From contig WNYE01000059.1 in the NCBI GenBank assembly GCA_021396245.1, positions 62,001 through 126,000 of the forward strand: a DNA stretch of 64,000 bases, read 5' to 3'. How positions within the stretch are numbered: position 1 is the first letter of the stretch; each line of letters starts with the position of its first letter. The position numbers and the translations under genes are program-made. Below are positions 32,957 to 43,913 of this stretch, piece after piece. The notes under the pieces were generated by a model. It saw nothing but the letters and a program-made list of their open reading frames with translations. It had not been told where the DNA came from and did no database searches. Source of the stretch: Sporothrix humicola. Lineage: Eukaryota; Ascomycota; Sordariomycetes; Ophiostomatales; Ophiostomataceae.

Positions 32957-34951
32957 TTATCTTGCTTCGCCCCATTGTGTGTCTTGTGGGTAGCCGGGAC
33001 CGTCTTGTTGTGACGCTTGGCGTTGTTGTTGTTGACGTTGCTGCTGTTGCTGCTGCACAAGCGGCCTTGGTGCAGGTGCACGTCCACGGCTGTCGTAGGC
33101 ACCACCATATGCTGTGCTTGACTCGTCCGGGCCGTAAATGTCATCGTTGTAGACACCACCATGGCTGGGGACAGCCGCACCACCACCGCGCAGGTTGTCC
33201 TGGTCGCGGTAGCGCTCGGGGCTGACTTCATCGTGACCATGGTGGCCAACAGGTGTGGACGACATGGGCTGGGCGTAGGCGATCAGGCCGGCAGCTTCGT
33301 CACTGGCTTGACGGCGCCCGCCGCCATTGCCGCCGCTGCCACCGCTGCCACCCACATTGCTTCCGCTGCCCTGTGTGACGGCCATTCCAATGTCGGATTC
33401 GGATACTCCAGAACCATCTCCTCCTTCGTTTGTCAGCATGTCGAAACGGCTTCGGCGGAATTGCGTTGCAATTGGCAAATGTTCGGTACTCTTCATACCG
33501 GCGAAATTCGAGTGGTACCCCGTGTCGACCCCGTCACCCATCACGCCACCGCTAGCTCCACTGTTGCTGCGGCTGTTGAACTTTTGCGGGGACAGGTCGT
33601 CTAGATCCATCTCGGCCGTCTTGAGAGTCGTCTGATAGCTGACATCGTCGCGACGGCGGCGGACACCGACAAAGAGCCAGCGGATACCACGGCCAAAGGC
33701 CTTGATAACATCCCAGATGTTGAGGGCGTGGCCAATGGCGCGCAGGCCCATGAAGCCGCCGCTACGTGGGTAGTGCTCGTTGGGTTTGGGGGTGGCGTCA
33801 GGGCCATCGGGGTCGGCGACAGGGTAGAACGTGGTGCGCGCACCGTCTCTGTACGGACGGTACGGGAAGGCCCACAAGTGGAAGATGGCAAAGCAGGCCA
33901 TTTCAAAGCACAGGAGCAGCGACGGAATACCGACGACAATATCGGGGTAGGCAATGACGTCGTTGGCGTGCACGATCTTGAGGGTCGAGGTGCCCAGGGA
34001 AATGGCGGTGGACTGCCAGAAAGACAAGAAAATAACGAGCTTGATGGCCAAGACCTTCATGAAAGGCTGATGCTCGGCCAGCGGCGTGCGAAGCTGGACG
34101 TAGAACTGGATAAGGCAGAACATGGCGATGGTGACGGCAAGGGATTCAATAACAAGAATCTAGATTGTTAGGGGACCTGTAAGAAGAAAAATATTGTGAG
34201 ACGAACCAGGGGAAAGGGAGAGAAAACATACCCAAACATGACTGAAAACCGGGCTGTTGGAACTTTCGCAGTAGCGGTCAAAATATTGCGTGACGACGGC
34301 GGTGATAGTCATGGCGACACGGATAAAACAGTACTGGTAGACGCCGATCCAGATGATGTTGAACCAGGTCAGACCGCTGGCAGGTGTGCGCCAAGGTCCG
34401 CGGTTACCGCCGCAGCACGCCTTGAACCAGTTGATGGGCCAAACCCAGCCCTTGATGTCTCGCATGTCGCGGAAGTAGTTCTTCTGGTCGTGGAGTTCGG
34501 GTCGGACATATGAACAGAGTAGTGCAAAGAAGGAGGAGATCGCAAAGGCTTCGTAACAGTCGCTGATAACTTGGAAGTATATCGAGTGCCAGTAGAAACG
34601 GAGAGCCAGGAAGGCGGCGGATGCGTAGACGGGAACCATGAAGAGAATGCGGATGATGTGTCTCTGCTCGTTGGGCTTGGTGTAGTGCAGGGCGTGCATC
34701 CAGATAAGATACAAGCTCATGACGACAGCAACCAGGGTCGAAGCACCAGCAATGATGAGGGCAAGGCTGTGAAAGGTCAGTGGACCGGCGATCTTCAACT
34801 CGGACGTTGACAAGACTGTGAAGGCAAGAGTTAGTAAAAACAGCCACAAAGTGCACAATGTACGCAGTACAATCGGGCTGAATGTGGCCGGGGGCCGGGG
34901 ATATGACGTACTCCGAAGATCTTCCAACGTCGAATTGCATGTTAAATTCAT
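32957..34951 (-). CDS. DUF300 seven-span membrane protein (TMEM184 / OST-alpha family)
   Basis: Three exons: 34951-34912, 34815-34232 and 34159-32957, with introns of 96 bases (donor GTACGT, branch CTAAC, acceptor ACAG) and 72 bases (GTATGT ... CTAG), encoding 608 residues. The N-terminus MNLTCNSTLEDLRI carries two N-glycosylation sequons and is followed by seven predicted spans. Family blocks are clear: SLYLIWMHALHYTKPNEQRHIIRILFMVP, FYWHSIYFQVISDCYEAFAISSFFALLC, ACCGGNRGPWRTP, SGLTWFNIIWIGVYQYCFIRV, and PFMKVLAIKLVIFLSFWQS. The last 270 or so residues are a disordered cytosolic tail with a Gln run near the end. Animal relatives transport organic solutes, and plant and yeast relatives act at vacuolar or endomembranes. 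Substrate and site in fungi are not established, so I name the family only. Confidence 0.9.
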
Positions 34952-37900
34952 TGTGACGGAGACGTCGCCGTCAGGCGGGAGTGTATGCCGGAGTCGGCGC
35001 GAACGGTATGGAAGTAAGGAGGTATCAGGCGGCAGGTGGCTGCGTCGGATGTCGTCGAGGTCTCAGCCAAGGCTTGGTTGTCGGTTGTTGTTCGTCGTCG
35101 TTTGGTCCAGCCACGGAGACACGTGTGCGTGGTGCGCTCAAAGTAAAGTCGTCGATGTTGCAAAAGTCAAAAGGCGGAAAACGGAGTGAATTCGTCGGCG
35201 TTGCGCGTGGTCGTTGAAGAAAGAGTGAAGCAAAAGTGGCCAGTCGCAAGCTCGTTTGACGTAGTTTTTGGTGGGTGTTTTGGGGATTGGCGACCAGAGG
35301 AATGCAGCCGTTGAAGAGAGGAGGGTCGGTGAAGAAGAAAAACGGCCGTGCAAATGACTCGAGGGTATGTGTTGTGTAAATAAAAAGGAACAAAAAGAAC
35401 AAATCGGTGGCTTGCCGAGAGAGACAAAAATAACGCCTCTTTGTTTGCGATGCGAAAGGAACAAAAGGAACCGAAAAACTGAAGAGAAAGAAAAGAAGGG
35501 GAAAGCACAAGGGAAATACGGAGTACACGAAGGAGTCGGGAAAAGATGAGTGCGAGTGTGAGTGAGAAACACGAAAGCAGGGAACGCCCTACGAAAGGCG
35601 AGACAGACTGCAACAGTTGACTGTAACTTCACTGGAGAGTTGACAGTTGGACGTACGCTAAGGGCACCAATTCGTCGTAAAAAGAGTGAAAACAATGGTC
35701 AAAGGCACACCAAAGGGATCCAGGGACCCCTTTTTTAGTCGATCTTGGCACTGGTTTGGCCAGGGCAAGGAGGGATGGGAGAGAAAAAAGCGGCCGCCGC
35801 CTGTGTGGTAGCGCATCTGAAACAGGGCAGATTTTTTGCTGGAGAGCGCAAAGAGACACTAGCCAGAGACAAGCCCAAGGGAAACGTGTGGCAGAGAAAG
35901 CTTGTGCGCAGGGCAGAGGCGCAAGCCGCCTTAGCACTGCGAGGGTGTGCTAATAATAATTTAGCGGTATGTAGGTGAGGCGGCGCGACGGCGGGTGTGA
36001 CGCTTGACCTGTTCATCAAGGACGCTATGCTAGTGCAGATGCGGGCGACGGTAAGAGAAAGCGAAAGTGAGATTCGGCCAAAGGCCAGTCTGGAAGTTCA
36101 GAAAGAGCAGAAAGAGCACAGAGCCAATCGAGCCAAAGTTCGAGATGGAGTCGTAAAGTGCCGCGTATTACGACGTGAGAAGCGATATAGCAGGGGCTTT
36201 TTTGTGCCACGGCAGTGTGGCTGGGTCTGGTCTAGAGCCTGCGGGATGTTAGACCAAGCCAAAGCCGGCGGGATCGGGCGGCGGGCACGGCGAGAGGGAG
36301 AACAAAGCGAGGGTGATACCGCGAGACAAAGGTCGTGATGAGATTTGGGAGATGTGAAAGGAGCTCAAAAAGGGGCCAAAACGGTCACCTGAGAAGGTCA
36401 GTCAAAGATCACAAAGGGCAATAACAAAGATACCTAGCCAAAGAGGAAGTCACGACCAAAGTCCATGAACAAAGCCTGAAACGGGGACAATTTGCGAAGG
36501 AACGACCCAAAGAGGAAGCGGCAACCAACTGGCATACAGTTTTATGCTCTCGTTGCCATTTCACTTTTTTGCCATCAACTCGTATTATGCGACTCGTATG
36601 CGATTTGCGCTCTCGTTTGTGACAAACATTTCTCGTACCCGTATGGCAAGCCTTCCTCCGGCGGACGAGTTAACCCCAGACGCCTCGGAAGGTCTGTTTA
36701 ATACGGCGCCTAGGCGTCTTATTCTTACTGCCACTTTAAATTGAACGCCTTCACCCATTTTACCATACGGAAGGCACGGTGAATGCCGAAGGGAAGGCAC
36801 ACAGGCAAATTGATGGAGATGGGAAAGAGCCAGTCCGTCGAACTGTGGAAGGAGCCAACGAATATTGCAAAGTGGCAGTGGAAGGAGCGATGCCGTCTGG
36901 TTGATCCTTCTTGCTGCTGTTGTCCACTCGCATCCGGATCCTGGAAGGAGCGATGGAGATATCACCTCTGCCTAATGTCTGGTGCTTTCTCACTTGTCGA
37001 TAATCTCATCGGCAAATTCGAGTCCCATCTGATGGCCGCCACGTCAAACTTTTGGGATGCCTCGAATGCGTGTTGTCCTTTTTGGTGCTTTGCACTGCCA
37101 AGGCCGGTAGCGTGAGGCTGAGCCTTCTCTGGGACAGCCCCTGGCCACGCAAATCGCAGTGGACCAGGTTGTCTCCCATACATTGCACACCTTGTCTTTT
37201 GTTAGAGATGGTGGTTCCTAGGAGAGATCATTGGTTCTAGAGCGATGTTTTCTGTTAAAGCATTGATCTGGTTGGTGTGATCTCTTTCGTTTCAAAAGTG
37301 TGCAAACTGGACTGTGGCTGAGAGAGTGAGAGAGCAGTCACCAAGTAAGAAAGAAGGAACGAATCGATCTTACTCCAGGAGGAAAGAGCACCCGAGGACA
37401 GGACAAGCAATTTTTAAGGTTCTCTCGATGCTCGGATTTTGATACTTTTCCGGAGCGTTTCTTTTGTTTCTTCTGTTTTCCTTTCCACGGCGGAACCTGG
37501 CCAGCGTCGTCAATCGCTCAATTTTAAAAAGTGGGCATCACAGGCCGAGCAGGCCGAGATGGCATTGCGCCGTAGAGATTTATTGTGCGACAAAGTCCAT
37601 GAGAGAGTTTTCACAAAATTGTCGAGGCAGAAAAGGGGAGTCAGAATATTAATTATTGAGGCAGTTGTAAGCGAATCATTCAGAGGGAAAAGAATCAAAT
37701 GGAGAGGCATACAAAATCGAAGTCCACCGGACAATCACAGGCAAACTGCGTACAAGTGTGCCTTACACGCTGGGAAATTTGGATACGCGCTCAGTGACGC
37801 CATAGTACGGTACTCCCATTAAAACGGACCAAAAAGCCATACAAAAGCACCGGCGACGAGTGACGACCGCTGACGAAACACAAGGCAAAGAGGGGTGTCT

Positions 37901-40900
37901 CGCAGATCATCTTGAAAAACCAGGGGAAAACCAGATGGCAAACCCAAGGGGAAAGGCTGAAGGCTTTTGGGGACGAGGGGCTTTCGAGGGAGAAGAACCG
38001 TTTGACGGCGCTTAATAAAAGGGACTTTGACGGCGATTTTCGCTTCATATTAAAAAGTACGATGTGCCTCTCACTCTTTTTCAAGAAGCATAAAAGAGGC
38101 GGTCGATGGTTGAGCGGTCCGCAGACAACCAAACTCACGTTTTTTTTTTTTTTTTCAATGCCCAGATTTGCACCTCCACTTACACCGGCCTAAAGGTGCA
38201 AAAGGCAAGACTAAAGACTAACAAGATGGAAAGAGTGGCTCTGCGAAATTCTGGCCGCGCGGCGCCCTCTTTTTTTCTCCGCATCGTATTGGCACACGTG
38301 TACGGCGCTGGTCAGAATGAAGAAAAGAAGGAAGGAAGAGAATATCAAGTGGGGATATCATAGACTGAGGCTGGGCAATGTCCAACGTCGTGCGGCTATT
38401 CAGCCTTTGTGCTTGTTGGACGGCAGAGGATGCATCTGCTTGGCGGTGTGAGGTAAGAAGCCAAGACGGGCCATGTGTGCGATATAGAAAATAGAGGAAG
38501 AGCACACCGTAATTTGTCACACGTCGTTGACAGGCCATGAGTGAGTATTTTGCATCGTTGGGGCGGCTCGAAAGGCCGCAGCCCAGTTGCGTCTAGAAAA
38601 TCATCTGGAGTCTAAAAAGTGTAAGAACAGGGAGTGCGCAGGGTTGTTGATGTGCCCGAGCCTTGTGATCATCTTGAAGACAAACGTGGAGATGGACTTT
38701 GTAAGTCAAGAATTGCATATAAAGCAATGGCAGACCTCTCCCTTGAGGACACATATATTATTTAGTCCCGAAGGTAGTCTTTCAGTTGCCAAAAAAACGT
38801 CAAATACCGGGAAAAGTCACGGAGTGAGCACATCTCGTCGCTGATGCACACAGGGCTACGTAGAGAGGAAGAAACATGACTAGTTACACCGGATTTCCCC
38901 AGACGCCAAAGCCACACAGATCGGAGAAGCATCAGTCGTTTGCAGTCATCGCCTATCACTACTGCTGCTAATGTCGCCCAGTTTGTCTCTTCTTACGCGT
39001 TCTTTTGCTGCTGTGCAGTATCGGCAAGCTCTGGGGTTGGTCCTTGACAAAATGCAGACCAACGATCTGTGTGACACGACGTTGTGTGACGTGCAACGAC
39101 AGTTCTTGCTCCCCTCCTCGCTTTGTGTCACCGTTTCAGCTTTTCAGTGTGCCTCCCCCATGATTTTTTCCGTCTTGAAATGAAGGACCAAAAAATACGG
39201 TGCAGGAAGCAAGCTCTCATTCTTGTACTTGGCGCTCGGCTCTGTCGACGGTCCGGTTTATATCAGCCACTTGGCGGTGCTTCGGCCCTGTGCAACTGTC
39301 AAGCTCTGAGAACACTCCGTGGAACCGACGTAGGCAGAACAGAGACTCTCACATAATTATGGAGTAAACACAGGAGCAATAATAACCAAAATATCCACAG
39401 GTAAACCCCAGATGTGGACCACTAAGAAAGCACACGCCAGCATGACGACCGGGAGACGGACTTGACAAGCTTCGTCGGGCACGGGAACTAAGATGGAGAT
39501 CTACAACGTGTATTTTGTTGCTTGCCGCAACATGATCTCCATAAGGCAGGTCTGAAGACTTAGATACCAGACCGTCGAAAGTACTACGAGAGGCCGGCCT
39601 GTTTCATCATCCTCGACAACAAGCTTCGACTATCTCGAATATCAGAGACCGGGCAGTGATGTTCCTAGTGAGTTTGTGCAACTTGTACGTCAAGACATAA
39701 AGAAGGACCCTGAAGCCGGAGAAATTTTGTGGTATTCGTTCACATGGAAGTGAACAGACAGTGTAAGCCCGATGCTCGCGGAAAATCATCACTTTTGAGT
39801 GTTGTGTGTTGACATAAGTGTCTTGTTTCGGCATTGTTTACCTGTCTGTTGTCATTCTCTTAACACCTTATGTCCAGCTGAAACATCAACACAAGATAAC
39901 CAACACGTCACCATCACAGACCTTTGCTTACATTAATTCACATGCCACATAATTCTTATCCTGTCGAGCCTGTGCTCTATGTTTATCCCAATGGGTTCAC
40001 AACACAAGCAAAAAGCAAAAAGCCCTCGCTTGAACAACAAGTGGGATGAAAATGTTTCAGAGACATTTGGTTATTTTGTCCATTTTGGTCATTTGAGGTT
40101 TTATTATCTAAACTAAAATTGGTTGGTGATGGCTGCATTCCAGTCATCACTTCTGTGTATCAACGTGGGAAAATAGCTGCAAAATGCAAACAAAAACCGA
40201 CGAGCGGGCCTCTTGGCCCCATATCACATTCCACGGCGTTGCCCCCGGGAGTCGCCATCCCCGTACACAGCACAATTCCCCCACCACAAACACCTTCTTA
40301 CGCATGCCCCCATGCCCATGAGTAACCATAATGGCGCCGACGGTATCACGCGCCGTCAAAACTTGGCACGGGAGCTTGTCGGTGGGGACGAATAACTATC
40401 CGAGAGCCCGAGATGATGAACACACAAGCTGAAGATTGTCGCTGGGTTGAGACCACGTGTTCGGGACGTTTTCATATCACTGTCTCCGTGCAAGTTGTGA
40501 ATTGTCAAAATTGGGAAATGTTTTGCCATTGATATTATATTTTGCACTCTAGTGCGTCGTGGTTCATATCAAGTCTTGCCAGATAGCAAATTGCCCAAAG
40601 CCTTGGTCCCGTCATGCGGTCCCGCTGTCCCATTGCATATCCTCCTCTTTCTCGCAGTATAAAAAAGAATTGCTTTTTTGAAAGTTGCAATCTTCCACTC
40701 TGTCGTAAAGAATGTGCGTGGTGTTTTGCTCCTCCCATGAGCAAAAATATCTCCCACTCCCAATGTGTAACGCCTATTTCCTGGTATCTTGGGGAAATGC
40801 AAAGCAGGAAAATAATAATAATAAATATGGACAAATAAGCCAAAAAAAAAATGTTCGCAGGCAATGTAGTAGCCGGAGATGAGGTTGTGGCAACGCAAGA

Positions 40901-41090
40901 TTGAAGAGAGCCCGCGCATGTGCCAATAAAAATTCGTGTACGTCGTGAGAAAATAAAAAGGTCTAGCAAGTAAAGCAGATCAACTTTGGAGTCTGGTTGT
41001 CTGAGAAAAAAAATTGTTGAAAAAAGGGGCCCGTCGAAATTGAAGCTTCGGGGGGTAAAGAAAAAGAGGCAAGCGATGAGAGCAATGTGC
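34952..41090. other. 6.1-kb spacer with no recognisable intact gene
   Basis: Bases 35000-35800 are mostly purine-rich on + and look like the upstream region of the DUF300 gene. A CACGTG sits at 35120-35125, 170 bases from that start. Bases 36000-40500 have mixed composition with only short ORFs, none with a domain I recognise. A T-run lies at about 38140-38155. Bases 40550-41090 are AT-rich and probably hold the 3' end of the WSC gene. One coding-like island is listed separately at 39556-39753. Confidence 0.4.
39556..39753 (+). pseudogene. Coding-like fragment, unidentified (possible terminal exon or relic)
   Basis: A 65-codon open stretch following a stop codon (39553-39555). Its second half reads like a real protein: FDYLEYQRPGSDVPSEF, then VQLVRQDIKKDPEAGEILWY and SFTWK before a TGA. 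There is no ATG in it. A nearby upstream fragment in another frame, HDDRETDLTSFVGHGN, also has protein-like composition. No intron joining them satisfies splice rules by eye. The block F..LVR..I..DPEAGEILWYSF is loosely like the first helix and strand of small antibiotic-monooxygenase (ABM) folds, but I would not assign it. It is either the last exon of a small gene or a decayed copy. Confidence 0.3.
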
Positions 41091-42956
41091 TCACTGCTCC
41101 ACCTCGGGATCCGGGTTTGTAGCTCGTAACACCCGGCCGGGCTGGTGGACTCTGCGGGAGTAGTCGTGGTCGTCACGTAGCGAGTTAACACTGTCACGGC
41201 TCTTGTTGTCGGTGCGGGCGTAGATGCCGCTGAAGGCTGGGTCGATACGCGGGTCGATGGGCATCAGCGTGCTCCGCCGGCGGCCAGACTGGTCGCTCTC
41301 CCACTGACCCTCACCCGTCTTCCGGGCAAAGGCAGGTGCCGAAGAGACCTCGCTGACCTTGGGGCTGCTCGAAGTATTCGGCGAGGTTCCGCGGGGCGAC
41401 GGCGTCTTGGGGTTGTTGCCGACAAAGAGAGCATCTTCGGGCTCCTTCTGTTGACGCTTGCGGCGCCAGACAAGGAATGCGATAATGCCCGCAATCACGG
41501 CAACGGCCACAACACCGACAGCAATGCCAGCGGCGGCACCGGCACTGAGGCCCTTGTGGCTGGAAGAGACGGATGAGCTGTCACCCGAGCCAGCAGATGG
41601 TGTGACAGTTACGGTCTGAACAACACCACCTGCAGTTACTGTCTGGACAGTAGGAGTACCAGCTTTGGTTTTCTGAGAGTATGTTAGCCTTTTGTTCTTG
41701 TGAAAAGTCGCATAACAGTGTCACCGTTCATGTGGCAAGACCCGTCATTTCTTTTTCAATAGCTGCTGACATGCATCATATCACGGTCACGCATCAAGTG
41801 CAATTTTTTGCCGTGCCAGTCCTGTCTGCGTCTCTTTAGATGAATTGCAGCCGTTCACTTTTTTTGCTGTTTTCCCCCGGGACCAAGGAAAAGAAACGGA
41901 AATGAAGCCGGCAGAAACAAACAAAAGGGAGAGGGATGGTGTCGTACACTACTTGATGATGTCGAAGATGTTGTTGTTAATGATGATGATGATGTCGTTG
42001 AGGATTTTGATGATGATGTCTGGTTGTCACGAATAGTTCAGTCGACGTGTTCCATTTAGTATCGCAAAAAGACGGTTCGTCCAGAAGTTGGTCGTGGGGC
42101 GCCGAGCATAACGAATGCTCCTCTGTAAATGTAAATCTGGGGTGCTGGGTGCTGAAGATATTGAAAACGCTGGAGTTGGAGTGCTGAGAAGGAGGCGAGA
42201 GTATGGCATAGCACGGGCAATGAAGCAAAAGAGATTGGCAAGGAGAGGCAGGCAGTGGCAGGCAGGCAATGGATGAGGTTCAAGGCATGGTTCAAGGCAT
42301 GAAGGCAAGAGAGAGTCATGAAAGCAGCTATTGGCAGAAATGAGGTTTCGAGCATGGCATAGCATATCCGGTGCACGGCACTCGTCGTTGCAAAGAAGAG
42401 GCCGCGCATGGTCGATGGTCCATCTGCTAAGCGGGGGGATGCAGGGTGTTCATTGTTTATGGACTTACCGAGCTGGAGGTAGGAGAGGGTGTGGTGGTTC
42501 CAGAAGCGGAACCAGAAGGTGACTTATTGAGGGACATGTAGCCGTACAGGCCGTCACCGCCGCAGACGTCGGAAGGATAGCCAGAACATGACTGGTCGCA
42601 TTCAGACGTCGAAACTTGGGAGCCCTTGGACGGGGTGTAGTCAGAGCACCAACAGTTGTTGTCCTTGATGACGGCATATGCGTAGTTGTCTACACAGAAA
42701 TCGTAGCACAGGCCATCAGACTGGTATATACTGCTGTCTGTAAGAGAGAGTAGGTCAGTACAAGTTCATGATCAAAATTTGACGCTTGTAGAAAACAGTT
42801 GAGTTTTATTGATGAAAAATACGCACTTGTAGGGGTTGAGCCTGTGTTGACGCTGGCGCAGTAGGCCATTTCCACAGAAGGTTTGGCATAGCTTGCTGCG
42901 AAAAGTGTCGAGGTAACCAACAGCCCGTACAGGCTGGACGGATATGAGGGAGCCAT
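41091..42956 (-). CDS. WSC-domain cell-wall integrity sensor
   Basis: Exons 42956-42827, 42737-42469 and 41672-41091 encode 326 residues. The signal peptide is residues 1-24 (ends FAASYA). The WSC domain (about 32-110) has all eight cysteines: YCAS, then GLCYDFC, NNCWC, TSECDQSC and DVCGGDG. A short Ser/Thr stretch leads to one membrane span at about 178-201 (AGIAVGVVAVAVIAGIIAFLVW) with a basic stop RRKRQQK. The cytoplasmic tail ends LRATNPDPEVEQ, and an NPD-type end of this kind occurs in fungal Wsc proteins. Wsc sensors report wall stress through Rom2 and Rho1 to the Pkc1 MAP-kinase pathway. The second intron is 796 bases and contains a phase-compatible 72-base Ser/Thr exon (42019-41948). 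With it the protein would have 350 residues. Confidence 0.88.
41673..42468 (-). other. 796-base intron of the WSC gene containing a candidate cassette exon
   Basis: Donor GTAAGT at 42468 and acceptor CTCAG at 41673, with branch GCTAAC 14 bases before it. Inside, 42019-41948 is 24 codons of Ser/Thr (TSSSKSSTTSSSS, then LTTTSSTSSSS), preceded by CCAG and followed by GTACGA, phase 0 at both ends. The rest has short repeats of CTTGCC/ATGCC type near 42235-42320 and no other coding signal. Confidence 0.55.
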
Positions 42957-43838
42957 TGTGCTGCTGGCGAGGCAGGGGATAGATGGAAGATGTAGGCGCG
43001 AAAGACGGGATGTCGGCCGCAAATACTATATGCAAGTGTTAGAGAAACTGCCCGCCCAGGCTGCATGCTTAAATGAGCATGACGGCACACGAAGCAGCTA
43101 GAATACCAACGTACCAGTGACAACCAGTCGATGATGCTGAGATGGTAAGATTGAGATGGAGAGGCCGATGGAAGCTCTCCAAAAACGAATTGAGGGTTTG
43201 TGAGGCCGTCAAAACGATCGAATGAGAGTAAACACTAGATCCGAGAGTCGCACTCTGTCACTGCCATTGCAGGGCCAAAAGAAGCCGTAGACGTTCGTTG
43301 ATCGCTGCCGACACTCGAGTAATAGTTGAGTATCGGTCTGTCGTCCGTTTGGAATCGTCGTCCACTCACGAGTTGTGTTCGTGAGATCGGGTTGTCCGTT
43401 GTCGATGTCGATGGAAATCGTCGATGCGGGAAACGAGAGGGGAAGAGGCGATCAAAGAGGAGTAAAAGAGGAGTAAAGGCGACACAAGACAACAACAAGG
43501 GGCGCAAGATCCGTTTGATGTTTGTGGTTTCGGGGGAAACCCTCGAGGATGTAGGAGATTAAGAATTGGGCGGACCGGTTGCTGGTTGGAATGTGCTGCT
43601 GGGGGCTAGCCGTCCTCGGAAGCGATAAACAAAGGCAAGTGAATGCTTTCTTTATCTCGGTGGGCGTTCAAGCAAAGGATGCTGACGAGGAATGCAGGAC
43701 GAAACAAAAGAAAAGAAGCGAGAAAGCGAGATGAGTTTCGTCGAGACGGAGAGGCGGGGAAACAACAAAATAGAAGTCGAGCCGAGGTGGATGAGACTGG
43801 CGATGTTGAGAGAAGAGAAAGAGAAGAAGAAAAGGGAT

Positions 43839-43843
<5 letters not shown>

Positions 43844-43906
<63 letters not shown>
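43844..43906. repeat. (AG)n microsatellite
   Basis: About 31 uninterrupted AG units within a broader purine-rich region (43690-44130), roughly 0.9 kb upstream of the WSC start codon. On the WSC coding strand this is a (CT)n tract. Confidence 0.97.

Positions 43907-43913
<7 letters not shown>

Noticed and set aside
36846..36955. Three copies of TGGAAGGAGC within 110 bases
   Set aside because: Irregular spacing and no longer shared unit beyond 14 bases in two copies. Not a defined repeat element.
36960..37060. B-box-like AATTCGAGTCC suggesting a tRNA
   Set aside because: The flanking bases do not form a T-stem, and there is no A-box or cloverleaf. A similar GGTTCGACTGG at 47010-47020 fails the same test.
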